A stretch of 64,000 nucleotides of DNA from Catellatospora tritici (GTDB lineage Bacteria > Actinomycetota > Actinomycetes > Mycobacteriales > Micromonosporaceae), in NCBI RefSeq assembly GCF_019083965.1, contig NZ_JAHRCY010000002.1:62001-126000 (forward strand), in the 5' to 3' direction. A program made the translations under genes and the position numbers. Shown piece by piece: positions 16,037 to 25,143 of this stretch (its first letter is position 1; each line of letters begins with the position of its first letter). The notes under the pieces are model-generated. The model was not told the DNA's origin and made no database searches. It saw only the letters and a program-made list of their open reading frames with translations.

Positions 16037-17860
16037 ATGAGACTCAGGCACCACCGTGCACTGGTCGCGCTGGCCGGGGCGGCACTGATGTCGACCGTCA
16101 TCGCAGCTCCCGCACAAGCCGACCCGCTCGCCGCAGACCGGGAGCCCATCGCCGCGGACCGGCAGCCCACCGCCGAGGGCTACGGCGGCGCCGTGGCCAC
16201 CGTCGACCCCGACGCCACCCGGGTCGGCCTGGACGTGCTGCGTCGCGGCGGCAACGCGGTCGACGCGGCGGTCGCCGCGGCGGCCACCCTCGGCGTCACC
16301 GAGCCGTTCTCGGCCGGTATCGGCGGCGGCGGCTTCCTCGTCTACTACAGCGCCCGCGACCGGCGCGTATACACCATCGACGGCCGCGAGACCGCCCCGA
16401 TGACCATGCAGGAGAACGCCTTCGTCGACCCGGCCACCGGCCTGCCGTACCAGTTCCAGGAGGCCCGCGTCAGCGGTATCGCCGCGGGCGTGCCGGGCAC
16501 CCTGGCCACCTGGCAGCAGGCGCTGCGCAGCTGGGGCACGACCAGCCTGGCCCAGGCGCTGCGCCCGGCCGAGCAGGTCGCCGACCGCGGCTTCCTGGTG
16601 GACGCGACGTTCCGTACCCAGATCAGCGACAACACGGCCGCGTTCAGCCAGTTCTCGTCCACGAGCGCGCTGTATCTGCCGGACGGGCAGCCGCCCGCGG
16701 TCGGCTCCGTGTTCCGCAACAAGGACCTGGCCCGCACCTACCGGCAGCTCGGCCGCGAGGGCACCGGCGCCTTCTACCGGGGCGCGATCGGTGCCGACCT
16801 CGTCGACACGGTGCAGCACCCGCCGGTGGTGACCGCGCCCGGCACGGTCTGGCCGTATCCGATCCGGCCCGGCACCATGGCCCGCTCCGACCTGGCCGCC
16901 TACCGGGTGCGCACCCCGGAACCGACCCACGTCGGCTACCGGGGCCTGGACGTGTACGGCATGGCCACGCCCTCCAGCGGCGGCCAGGCCGTCGGCGAGG
17001 CGCTGAACATCCTCGAAGGCGCCGACCTGTCGACGATGACCCGCACCCAGGCGCTGCACCACTACCTGGAGGCCAGCGCGCTGGCCTTCGCCGACCGCAA
17101 CCGCTACGTCGGCGACTACACCCCGCGCCCGCTGCTGGACGAGCTGCTGACCGACGGGTTCGCCAAGGAGCGCGCCTGCCTGATCGACCCGGCGCACGCA
17201 CTGGTCAAACCGGTCGCGCCGGGTCAGCCGGACGGGTCCTACACCGGGTGCGCGACGGCCGCCCCGGGCCAGTCGCCGACCGAGGGCCAGTCGACGACGA
17301 ACCTGACCGTGGCCGACCGGTGGGGCAACGTGGTCGTGTACACGCTGACCATCGAGCAGACCGGGGGCAACGCCATGGTGGTGCCGGGCCGGGGCTTCCT
17401 GCTCAACAACGAGATGACCGACTTCAACTTCACGCCCACCCAGGGCACCGCGCCCGACCCGAACCTGCCGGGGCCGGGCAAGCGGCCGCGCAGCTCGATG
17501 GCGCCGACGATCGTGCTGTCGCACGGCAAGCCGTACCTGGCGGTCGGCACGCCGGGCGGCTCGACGATCATCACGACGGTGCTGCAGATCCTGGTCAACC
17601 GTCTCGACCTGGGGATGACCCTGCCGGAGGCGATCGCCGCTGCCCGTGCCACCCAGCGCAACACCGCCGCGGTGCAGGCCGAGCCGGGCTTCGCGCCGGA
17701 GCAACCGGGGCTCGAGGCGCTGGGGCACGTGTTCGCGCCGAACCCGGAGATCGGCGCCGCCACCGGCATCGACTTCGCCGGCGGCGGACGCCTGGTGGCG
17801 GCGGCCGAGCCGACCCGGCGCGGCGGCGGTGCTGCCGGAGTGGTCTGGCCGACGCCGTAA
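16037..17860 (+). CDS. ggt: Gamma-glutamyltransferase / glutathione hydrolase
   Basis: A 607-residue exported Ntn-hydrolase. Residues 1-28 are a signal peptide (APAQA-D). The large-subunit start VATVDPDATRVGLDVLRRGGNAVDAAVAAA and GIGGGGFLVYY are typical. The autoprocessing site and catalytic nucleophile is Thr420 in GQSTTNLTVAD; the following Thr is conserved but the usual third-position His (TTH) is Asn here. LLNNEMTDF and KRPRSSMAPT supply the substrate pocket. It cleaves gamma-glutamyl bonds of glutathione-like peptides outside the cytoplasmic membrane. Start: ATG 16037 with GGAGGG before it; longer in-frame starts lie in unrelated sequence. A strong terminator follows. Confidence 0.9.
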   Translation: MRLRHHRALVALAGAALMSTVIAAPAQADPLAADREPIAADRQPTAEGYGGAVATVDPDATRVGLDVLRRGGNAVDAAVAAAATLGVTEPFSAGIGGGGFLVYYSARDRRVYTIDGRETAPMTMQENAFVDPATGLPYQFQEARVSGIAAGVPGTLATWQQALRSWGTTSLAQALRPAEQVADRGFLVDATFRTQISDNTAAFSQFSSTSALYLPDGQPPAVGSVFRNKDLARTYRQLGREGTGAFYRGAIGADLVDTVQHPPVVTAPGTVWPYPIRPGTMARSDLAAYRVRTPEPTHVGYRGLDVYGMATPSSGGQAVGEALNILEGADLSTMTRTQALHHYLEASALAFADRNRYVGDYTPRPLLDELLTDGFAKERACLIDPAHALVKPVAPGQPDGSYTGCATAAPGQSPTEGQSTTNLTVADRWGNVVVYTLTIEQTGGNAMVVPGRGFLLNNEMTDFNFTPTQGTAPDPNLPGPGKRPRSSMAPTIVLSHGKPYLAVGTPGGSTIITTVLQILVNRLDLGMTLPEAIAAARATQRNTAAVQAEPGFAPEQPGLEALGHVFAPNPEIGAATGIDFAGGGRLVAAAEPTRRGGGAAGVVWPTP

Positions 17861-17868
17861 CGCGTGAA

Positions 17869-17904
17869 ACCGGGCCGGGGCACCGTCTGGTGCCCCGGCC
17901 CGGT
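17869..17904 (+). terminator. Terminator after ggt
   Basis: Perfect 16-bp inverted repeat (17869-17884 and 17889-17904), 4-nt loop, starting 9 bp after the ggt stop. Confidence 0.75.
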
Positions 17905-17983
17905 CCGTCATGACGGCTCGGGATGGGCGAACCGTTCCGAAATTCTGGTGCCGATCAAGCACTGGCCAGGGAAGATGCCCTGT

Positions 17984-18967
17984 GTGAGTGAGATGAGCGG
18001 CGTGTCCGCCGAGCAGCGCCTGTTCGACGCCGTCGCGCGTTGGAACACCGACACCGGCCATGGGCTCCGGGCCGTGATCGACGCGGCGTGCCAGGCGCTT
18101 GTCGACGGGCTCGACTCGCCGTCGCTGCGCGAGCTGGCCGGTGCCTCGGCGAAGGACTCGTCGTACGACCTGCACGTGTTGACGGTCCGGTCGCTCGAGG
18201 AGCTGGACATTCCCTATCCGGGCACCGTCTCCGGTGGTTTCTCGGTGGCGGCCGGTGGCGGGGTGCTCCGCCGACCGGGAGTCGACGCTCTCCGGCTGGA
18301 GGTGGTGCCGGCGGGCGACGAGGCAGGTGGCGGGTTCCAGGTGCGGGTCCATGTCAATGACGTGGAGGTCACCGCGGCCGGTGCGGGCCTCGGGATGGAC
18401 CCGTATGAGCTGCTCGTCCCCACCAACCGCCTGATCGCCACCGCTGAGGTTCGCCGAGTGCCGATCGCCCGCTGCGAGTGCGGCGTCTACGGCTGTGGTT
18501 CGACTGATGTCACGATCATCCGCGACGGCGATACGGTGCACTGGGACTGGCTGATCGAGGTGCCGATGAGCCGAGGGGTGTCGTTCGACGCCGCCGCGTA
18601 CGACGCCGAAGTCGCCCGGATGGCCCTGGACCACTCCTGGGAGACCCCGGAGCGCACCGCCGGGAGGCTCGTCCTGCGCGACGCCGACCGCGGCCGGCTG
18701 GCCGAACACGGCCTCCGGCTCACGTGGGCCGCCAACCACTACCGCGATCATGAGGTGTTCCAGGTGGCGCTCCAGCTCGGCGACGACTACCGGATCTTCA
18801 TGGGTACGCCCTGGCGCGGTCGCGGCCCGGAGGAGCTGGCACGGGCGGTGTGCGAAGAACTCGCGCAACCCCCGCACAAGTGGCACGCCGGCTGGCATTC
18901 CATCAAGCGGGAGCTGTCGGGACCACCGGTCATCGCGGGACGTTCCTGGAGTCGAGCGTCGTTCTGA
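17984..18967 (+). CDS. Hypothetical protein
   Basis: A 327-residue cytoplasmic protein of unknown family. Start taken as GTG 17984 (VSEMSGVSAEQR); an ATG three codons later is equally possible, and the open frame upstream crosses the ggt terminator. A middle region has a Cys-rich patch CECGVYGCGS followed by TVHWDWLIEVP, so a metal or structural role for the cysteines is possible. No membrane segment or signal peptide. It is convergent with the sugar ABC transporter operon, sharing a hairpin terminator. Confidence 0.65.
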   Translation: MSEMSGVSAEQRLFDAVARWNTDTGHGLRAVIDAACQALVDGLDSPSLRELAGASAKDSSYDLHVLTVRSLEELDIPYPGTVSGGFSVAAGGGVLRRPGVDALRLEVVPAGDEAGGGFQVRVHVNDVEVTAAGAGLGMDPYELLVPTNRLIATAEVRRVPIARCECGVYGCGSTDVTIIRDGDTVHWDWLIEVPMSRGVSFDAAAYDAEVARMALDHSWETPERTAGRLVLRDADRGRLAEHGLRLTWAANHYRDHEVFQVALQLGDDYRIFMGTPWRGRGPEELARAVCEELAQPPHKWHAGWHSIKRELSGPPVIAGRSWSRASF

Positions 18968-19033
18968 CGCGCTGACTCGCGGACCGGGGAAGGCCGGTCG
19001 CTGACGCGGATCGCGGCGGCGGCCACACGACGG

Positions 19034-19071
19034 ATCGGGCCCGGGACGCCGTGTGGTGTCCCGGGCCCGAT
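19034..19071. terminator. Bidirectional terminator
   Basis: Perfect 14-bp arms (19034-19047 and 19058-19071), loop 10 nt, between the hypothetical gene and the end of the ABC transporter operon. Confidence 0.7.
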
Positions 19072-19115
19072 GGCGGCCGCGGATGCCGGAGCGCCATCTC
19101 CCCCGGCGCTCCGGT

Positions 19116-20258
19116 CTATCGGCTGGTCGCGGGGGCCGCCTTCCGCGCCAGCGAGTCGATCGCGACCGCGACGGCCAGCACCGCGGCGGTCACCATGTAC
19201 CGGATCGACGAGTCGACGTTGAGCAGCAGCATCCCGTTGGTGATCGACTGGATCACCAGGATGCCCAGCAGCGCGGCGTAGGTGCGGCCGCGCCCGCCGA
19301 ACAGGCTCGCCCCGCCGATGACCGCGGCGGCGATCGCCATCAGCAGGATGTCGCTGCCGCCGGAGCTCTGGTTCACCGCCGCCAGGCGGCTGGCGGCCAG
19401 GATGCCGCCGAGCGCGGCGAGCGTCCCGCAGCCCGCGAACGCGAGCACCCGGACTGCGTCGACGTTGATGCCCGCGCGGCGGGCCGCCTCGGCGTTGCCG
19501 CCGACCGCGAAGATCCGCCGTCCGACGACGGTGTGCCGCAGCGCCAGGTCCAGCAGCACGACCAGGGCGCCGAAGATGAGCAGCAGCAGCGGCACGCCCC
19601 GGTCGGCACCGAGCACGACCACGGCCGCGGCCAGTAGCGCCCCGACCGCGGCGATCGGCGCGGCCGTACGCCACAGCGGTGGTACGGGCAGTTCCGCGCG
19701 GGTCCGCAGCCGCCGTTGCGCGAACGCCGACCCGCCCCAGACCAGCACGACCCCGGCCGCCACGAGCCAGGAGGCCCACTGCGGCAGCCAGGTGTCGCTC
19801 AGTTTCGCCACGAACCCGGTGAACGGCAGGTTGATGGTGCCGCCGCTGCCCAGCAGGTACAGCAGCAGACCTTGCCAGCCGATCAGACCGGCCAGGGTGA
19901 CCACGAACGACGGCATGCCCAGCCGGGTGAACAGCACCCCGTGCAGGGTGCCGATGGCGGCCCCGGTGAGCAGCGCGAGCGCGATCGCGGCGGCGACGGG
20001 CAGATGGTGGCGTACCGACAGGACGGTCATCACGACCGCGGCCAGGCCGCTGACCGACCCGGCCGACAGGTCGATCTCGCCGAGCAGCAGCACCAGGATG
20101 ATGCCCAGCGAGATGGTGCCCGTCGCGGCGAGTTGCAGCATCAGGTTGGTGAGGTTCTCCGCCGCCAGGAAATGCTCGTTGAGCAGTCCGAATACGGTCG
20201 CGATGACGGCGAGCCCCGCGACGACCGGCGCGGCGCCGACGACCATCCGCTGCTTCAT
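19116..20258 (-). CDS. Sugar ABC transporter permease, XylH/RbsC type
   Basis: A 380-residue inner-membrane permease of the CUT2 family with about ten hydrophobic segments. The EAA-like cytoplasmic loop reads GGNAEAARRAGI, as in XylH and RbsC, and the early segment IDLSAGSVSGLAA is characteristic. Start: ATG 20258, overlapping the stop of the ATPase gene by 4 bases. It forms the membrane channel with the ATPase and binding protein encoded immediately upstream. Substrate is inferred as an amino sugar or pentose from the adjacent ROK repressor and hexosaminidase. Confidence 0.87.
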   Translation of the reverse strand: MKQRMVVGAAPVVAGLAVIATVFGLLNEHFLAAENLTNLMLQLAATGTISLGIILVLLLGEIDLSAGSVSGLAAVVMTVLSVRHHLPVAAAIALALLTGAAIGTLHGVLFTRLGMPSFVVTLAGLIGWQGLLLYLLGSGGTINLPFTGFVAKLSDTWLPQWASWLVAAGVVLVWGGSAFAQRRLRTRAELPVPPLWRTAAPIAAVGALLAAAVVVLGADRGVPLLLLIFGALVVLLDLALRHTVVGRRIFAVGGNAEAARRAGINVDAVRVLAFAGCGTLAALGGILAASRLAAVNQSSGGSDILLMAIAAAVIGGASLFGGRGRTYAALLGILVIQSITNGMLLLNVDSSIRYMVTAAVLAVAVAIDSLARKAAPATSR

Positions 20259-20977
20259 GCGCGTGCTCCCGTGATGGCGGCGACGATGGTGTCCTGGTCG
20301 GCTTCGGCGGTGCGGAACTCGCCCGCGTTGCGGCCGAGCCGCAGCACGGTGACGCGGTCGCTGACGGCGCGTACGTCGGCGAGGTTGTGCGAGATGAGCA
20401 GCACCGCCAGGCCGCGTTCGCGCAGCCGCTTGATCAGGGCGAGGACCTGCGCAGTCTGCTCGACGCCGAGGGCGGCGGTGGGCTCGTCGAGGATGACCAC
20501 CTTCGGCGCGCCGAGCAGGGCGCGGGCGATGGCCACCGACTGGCGCTGCCCACCGGACAGGGCCGCCACGGGCTGACCGATGTCGGGGATGCGTACGTCC
20601 AGCGAGCCGAGCAGGTCGCGGGCGGTGCGCTCCATGGCGATGTGTCGCATCAGCCCGCCGTGGTGCTGCTCGGCGCCGAGGAACAGGTTGGCGACCACGT
20701 CGAGGTTCTCGCACAGGGCGAGGTCCTGGTAGACGGTGGCGATGCCGAGCGCCTGGGCGTCGTGCGGGCGGTGGATGCGTACGTCGCGGCCGTCGAACGC
20801 GATGCGCCCGGTGTCGGGGCTGATCACCCCGGCGATCACCTTGATCAGCGTGGACTTGCCGGCGCCGTTGTCGCCGACCAGGGCGGTGACCTCGCCCGCG
20901 GCGAGGTCCAGGCGTACCCCATGCAGCGCCTGGACCGCGCCGTAGCGCTTGCTGATGTCGCGTGCCTGCAGGACCAC
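20255..20977 (-). CDS. Sugar ABC transporter ATP-binding protein
   Basis: A 240-residue single-cassette ATPase: Walker A GDNGAGKST (about residues 34-42), signature LSGGQRQSV, Walker B VVILDEPT and H-loop ISHN. Most CUT2 ATPases (XylG, RbsA) have two fused cassettes of about 500 residues; this one has only one, like the FrcA branch, so it must act as a homodimer. Start: GTG 20977, whose first base is the last base of the binding-protein stop (TAGTG). Tight coupling indicates one operon. Confidence 0.87.
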   Translation of the reverse strand: MVLQARDISKRYGAVQALHGVRLDLAAGEVTALVGDNGAGKSTLIKVIAGVISPDTGRIAFDGRDVRIHRPHDAQALGIATVYQDLALCENLDVVANLFLGAEQHHGGLMRHIAMERTARDLLGSLDVRIPDIGQPVAALSGGQRQSVAIARALLGAPKVVILDEPTAALGVEQTAQVLALIKRLRERGLAVLLISHNLADVRAVSDRVTVLRLGRNAGEFRTAEADQDTIVAAITGARA

Positions 20978-22062
20978 TACGAGATGCCCTGCTTGGTGCA
21001 GGCCGCGGCGACCTCGCCGGTGCAGATGTCGGCGGCCTTGTAGAAACCGTCCTTGACGATGGTGTCCTTGATCTTGTCGGCGGTGACCGCGATCGGGTCC
21101 AGCAGGAACGACGGGATCTTCGCGGTGCCGTTGTCCACCGTGGCCGGTGCCGACGGCTGCTCGCCCTTGGCCAGGGCCACGGCCAGCTCGGCCGACTTCT
21201 CGGCCTCGGCGCGGATGTCGAGGTAGATGGTCATGTACTGCTCGCCGGTGAGGATGCGCTGCACCGCGGCGAGCTCGGCGTCCTGGCCGGTGATCGGCGG
21301 CAGGGCGGCGAACCCGGCGCGCTTCATGGCGGCGATGGCGCCCCCGGCCATGCCGTCGTTGGCCGACAGCACCCCAACGACGTTGTCGCGGCCCAGGGCC
21401 GTGATGGCCTGCTCCATCTGCTGCTGGGCCTTGTCGGGGCTCCAGTCCGGGGTGTCGAACTCGCGGCCGACGGTGACCTTGCCGTCCAGGACGCTGTGCG
21501 CGCCCTTCTTGTAGTCGGCCGAGCTGGGGTCGGTGGGGGAGCCGTTGATGAACACGACCTGGCCCTTGCCGAGGCTGCCCTTGGCGGTGAGCGCGTCGAG
21601 CAGCGCCTGGCCCTGCATCTCGCCGACGCGCACGTTGTTGAACGAGACGTAGTAGGCGTAGTCGATGCCGGAGATGAGCCGGTCGTACGCGATGACCGGC
21701 ACCTTCTTCTGCTTGGCCTGGTTGACCAGCGGCGCCACCGCGGCGGCGTCGACCGCGTCGAGCACCAGCACGTCGGCGCCCTGGGTGAGGGCCGCCTCGA
21801 CCTGCTGCTGCTGTTTGGCGGCGTCCTGGTCGGCGTTGAAGTAGAGCAGCTCGCAGTCCGCGCACAGGGCCTTGGTCTTGGCCTCGAACAGCGGGCGGTC
21901 GAACGCTTCGTAGCGGGTGGTCTTCGACTCGGGCAGGAACAGGGCGATGGTCTTCTTGCCGTCGCCGGTGTCGCCGGTGGTTTCGTTCTTGTCGCATGCC
22001 GACAGGCTCAGCGTCGCGGCGAGCGCGGCGGCGGTGGTAACTGCCAACCATCCTCTGTGCAT
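20977..22062 (-). CDS. Sugar ABC transporter substrate-binding lipoprotein, XylF/RbsB type
   Basis: A 361-residue periplasmic-binding-protein-fold lipoprotein. Residues 1-23 are a signal with lipobox LSLSAC. The mature part reads like D-xylose-binding XylF: IALFLPESKTTRYEAFDRPLF, VLVLDAVDAAAVAPLV, VPVIAYDRLI and VVGVLSANDGMAGGAIAAM. First gene of the operon, divergent from the ROK repressor. A palindrome-like AT-rich stretch at 22111-22130 in the 102-bp intergenic region is a candidate ROK operator. The ligand is probably a monosaccharide. Confidence 0.88.
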   Translation of the reverse strand: MHRGWLAVTTAAALAATLSLSACDKNETTGDTGDGKKTIALFLPESKTTRYEAFDRPLFEAKTKALCADCELLYFNADQDAAKQQQQVEAALTQGADVLVLDAVDAAAVAPLVNQAKQKKVPVIAYDRLISGIDYAYYVSFNNVRVGEMQGQALLDALTAKGSLGKGQVVFINGSPTDPSSADYKKGAHSVLDGKVTVGREFDTPDWSPDKAQQQMEQAITALGRDNVVGVLSANDGMAGGAIAAMKRAGFAALPPITGQDAELAAVQRILTGEQYMTIYLDIRAEAEKSAELAVALAKGEQPSAPATVDNGTAKIPSFLLDPIAVTADKIKDTIVKDGFYKAADICTGEVAAACTKQGIS

Positions 22063-22164
22063 GGTGAGGTGCCCTCTCTGAAGTGGAGGAACGATGTGGC
22101 GCAGCGATAAGAAAGGTATCTTACTATCGATGCGTAGGCCAGCCTGGGCTTTAGGATCGGTCCC

Positions 22165-23337
22165 ATGCGGAATCGGACCGAGCAGCCGGGAAACACGCGG
22201 CTGCTGCGCGTGATGAACGAGCGGCTGCTGCTGGACCACCTGCGCGCCAACGGCCCAACCTCGCGCGTGGAGCTGGCCCGGCTCACCGGTCTGTCCAAGC
22301 CCACGGTGTCGGCGGCGCTGGCCGGCCTGGCGGAGGCGGGGCTGGCCCGGCTGGTGGGCGAGGTGTCCGGCCGCCCCGGCCCGGTGGCTGCGCTCTACGA
22401 TCTCAATGCGAGCGCCGTCTACGTGCTAGGCGTCGATATCGGTCGGGAATGGATCAGGGTCGCGGTGGCGGACCTGCGCGGCGAGATGTTGGCCCGCCGG
22501 GACGCGCGCAACACCGCCGAGACGGCGGTGGCGGTGGTGCGCCGCACCAGGTCGCTGGCGCACCAGGTCGCCGGCGAGGCCGGGGTGCCCTGGTCCTCGC
22601 TGGCCTGCGGCGTGCTGGGCAGCCCCGGGGTGTTCGACCCGCGAACGGGACGGGTCGACTTCGCCCCGAACCTGCCCGGCTGGAGCGAACCCGGCCTGGT
22701 CGACCGGCTGCACCGCTCGCTCGGCCTGGAGCTGGTAGTGGAGAACGACGTGAACCTGGCCGCCGTCGGCGAGCACGCGTACGGACACGGCCGCGGCAAG
22801 GAGCACTTCGTGCTGGTCTCCATCGGCACCGGCGTCGGCATGGGCATCGTCATCAACGGCCAGCTCTACACAGGTGCGCGCGGTGCCGCGGGGGAGGTGT
22901 CCTACCTGCCCGCGGCGGATGCGCCCGGCGGCTCCGAGGAGCGTGAGCACGGCCCGACCGAGGCCGTGGTCGCCGCGCCGGGGATCGCCCGCGCGGCGCA
23001 GGCGGCGGGGCTGCCGTACGCCACCGCGAAGGAGGTGTTCGCGGCGGCGGAGCAGGGCGATGCCGCGGCGCGGACGCTGGTGGAGGCGGAGGGGCGCCGC
23101 ATCGGCGGGCTGGTGGTGGCGGTCGCCGCGGTGCTCGACCCCGAGATCGTGGTGCTCGGCGGTGGGGTGGGCCGCAACGTCGAGCTGCTGCGAGACGCGA
23201 TCTCGCAGCGTATCGCCGAACTCGGCCCGTTGCGGCCGGTGGTGCTGGCCAGCGCGCTGAACGAGGGCGGCGTGCTCAGCGGCGCGGTGGCGCGGGCCGC
23301 CGACCGGGCCTGGAACGCGGTCTTCGCGGCGCGCTGA
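22165..23337 (+). CDS. ROK-family transcriptional repressor
   Basis: A 390-residue regulator. An N-terminal winged helix (residues about 15-75, SRVELARLTGLSKPTVSAALAGL) precedes a sugar-kinase-like ROK domain with VLGVDIGREWIRVAVADL and VVENDVNLAA. The usual Cys zinc motif after GAAGE is absent (the loop reads VSYLPAADAPGG), so it is a degenerate member. TAGGAT at 22152-22157 lies 7 nt before the ATG, suggesting a leaderless transcript. Divergent from the XylF-type operon, which it probably represses until a sugar binds. Confidence 0.87.
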   Translation: MRNRTEQPGNTRLLRVMNERLLLDHLRANGPTSRVELARLTGLSKPTVSAALAGLAEAGLARLVGEVSGRPGPVAALYDLNASAVYVLGVDIGREWIRVAVADLRGEMLARRDARNTAETAVAVVRRTRSLAHQVAGEAGVPWSSLACGVLGSPGVFDPRTGRVDFAPNLPGWSEPGLVDRLHRSLGLELVVENDVNLAAVGEHAYGHGRGKEHFVLVSIGTGVGMGIVINGQLYTGARGAAGEVSYLPAADAPGGSEEREHGPTEAVVAAPGIARAAQAAGLPYATAKEVFAAAEQGDAAARTLVEAEGRRIGGLVVAVAAVLDPEIVVLGGGVGRNVELLRDAISQRIAELGPLRPVVLASALNEGGVLSGAVARAADRAWNAVFAAR

Positions 23338-23485
23338 CGGCAGTCCATCGCGGAATGATGGTCAGTTAGATTGCCAAACAATCGTCGGCTCACTATCCTT
23401 GCGACACTGGGACATACGTCAATATCGTTGCGTGCCGATGGAGGCGACTCCGGCGGCACCCTGGTGCGTTCCCGGAGGACGAACC

Positions 23486-25081
23486 ATGACCGGTCCTGGT
23501 GTTCGCCGTACGCTGTCCGCACTCACCCTGGCCGTCGCCACCGGCGTCGCCACGTTCACGGCCGCCCCGGCGGCGCAGGCCGCGCCCGTGCCGCTGACCT
23601 CGGTCGTCCCGGCTCCCGTCACCGCCGTGCCGACCGCCGGGGTCACCTACACCATCACCGCCGCCACCTCGATCTACACCGAGCCCGGCTCGACCGCCGC
23701 CGCCGACATCGGCGGCTACCTCGCGGGCATCCTGCGCCCGTCGACCGGGTACGCCCTCCCGGTCGCCCCCGCCCCCAACGGCTCCCCGACCGGCATCGCG
23801 CTGCTGCTCACCGGCGCCCCCGCCGCCGTCGGAACGCAGGGCTACCAGCTCGACGTCACCACGACCGCGATCACCGTACGCGCCAACCAGCCCGCGGGCC
23901 TGTTCGCCGGAGTGCAGACGCTGCGCCAGCTGCTGCCGCCCGCCGTCGAGGCGGCCACGGTGCAGGCCGGGCCGTGGCAGGTCGGCGGCGCGCAGGTGGT
24001 CGACTATCCGCGCTTCGCCTACCGGGGCGCGATGCTCGACGTGGCCCGCCACTTCTTCGCGCCCGCGGCGGTGCGCCGCTACCTCGACCAGCTCGCCCTG
24101 TACAAGGTGAACTACCTGCACCTGCACCTGTCGGACGACCAGGGCTGGCGCATCGCGATCAACAGCTGGCCCAACCTGGCCGTCTACGGCGGCTCCACGG
24201 CGGTCGGCGGCGACCCGGGCGGCTACTACACCCAGGCCGACTACACCGCGCTGGTCGCCTACGCCGCCTCGCGCTACATCACGATCGTCCCCGAGATCGA
24301 CATGCCGGGGCACACCAACGCCGCGCTCGCCTCGTACGCCCAGCTCAACTGCAACGGGGTCGCGCCCGCGCTGTACACCGGCACCAGCGTGGGATTCAGC
24401 TCGCTGTGCGTGCCGCTGCAGTTGACCTACACCTTCATCGACCAGGTGATCGGTGAGCTGGCCGCGCTGACCCCCGGGCCGTACCTGCACATCGGCGGCG
24501 ACGAGGCCAGTTCCACCACGGCTGCCGACTACACGACGTTCGTCGACCGGGTGCAGCAGATCGTCGCCGCGCACGGCAAGACCGTGCTCGGCTGGCACGA
24601 CGTCGTGCACGCCAGCCCGCAGCCGTCGCGGGTCGCCCAGTTCTGGGGCACCGGCACCAGCGATGCGGCCGTGGCGGCCGCCGCCGCCAACGGCACCAAG
24701 GTGCTCATGTCCCCGGCCAACCGCACCTATCTGGACATGAAGTACAAGAACAACACCCGGCTCGGGCAGAAGTGGGCCGGGCTCATCGACGTCGACAAGG
24801 CCTACGACTGGAACCCCGGCGCCTACCTGAGCGGCGTCGGCGAGTCGTCGGTGCTGGGCGTCGAGGCGCCGCTGTGGACCGAGACCATCCGCACCACCGC
24901 CGACATCGACTACATGGCGTTCCCGCGCCTGCCCGCGATCGCGGAGTTGGGCTGGTCGCCGTACAGCACGCACAACCTGACCGCGTTCAAGACGCGATTG
25001 GGCGCGCAGGGCCCCCGCTGGCGCGTCATGGGCATCGCCTACTACCAATCCACCCAGGTGAGCTGGCCCACCGGCTCCTGA
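23486..25081 (+). CDS. Secreted beta-N-acetylhexosaminidase, GH20
   Basis: A 531-residue exported enzyme. Residues 1-33 are a signal peptide (AAQA-A). Residues about 40-165 form the GH20b domain (VTAVPTAGVTYTIT onward), followed by the TIM-barrel with RYRGAML-like start FAYRGAMLDVARHFF, HLHLSDDQGWRI, PEIDMPGHT and the catalytic Asp-Glu pair in HIGGDEASS. It releases terminal GlcNAc from chitooligosaccharides or glycans. Start: ATG 23486 with GGAGG 11 nt upstream; the earlier in-frame start has none. The next gene follows after 62 bp, probably in the same transcript. Confidence 0.92.
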   Translation: MTGPGVRRTLSALTLAVATGVATFTAAPAAQAAPVPLTSVVPAPVTAVPTAGVTYTITAATSIYTEPGSTAAADIGGYLAGILRPSTGYALPVAPAPNGSPTGIALLLTGAPAAVGTQGYQLDVTTTAITVRANQPAGLFAGVQTLRQLLPPAVEAATVQAGPWQVGGAQVVDYPRFAYRGAMLDVARHFFAPAAVRRYLDQLALYKVNYLHLHLSDDQGWRIAINSWPNLAVYGGSTAVGGDPGGYYTQADYTALVAYAASRYITIVPEIDMPGHTNAALASYAQLNCNGVAPALYTGTSVGFSSLCVPLQLTYTFIDQVIGELAALTPGPYLHIGGDEASSTTAADYTTFVDRVQQIVAAHGKTVLGWHDVVHASPQPSRVAQFWGTGTSDAAVAAAAANGTKVLMSPANRTYLDMKYKNNTRLGQKWAGLIDVDKAYDWNPGAYLSGVGESSVLGVEAPLWTETIRTTADIDYMAFPRLPAIAELGWSPYSTHNLTAFKTRLGAQGPRWRVMGIAYYQSTQVSWPTGS

Positions 25082-25143
25082 ACCCCGCACCACCCGCCCG
25101 TTCCACAAGGCTGACCCACCCGGTCGGCAGGAGGAGGCTATCC

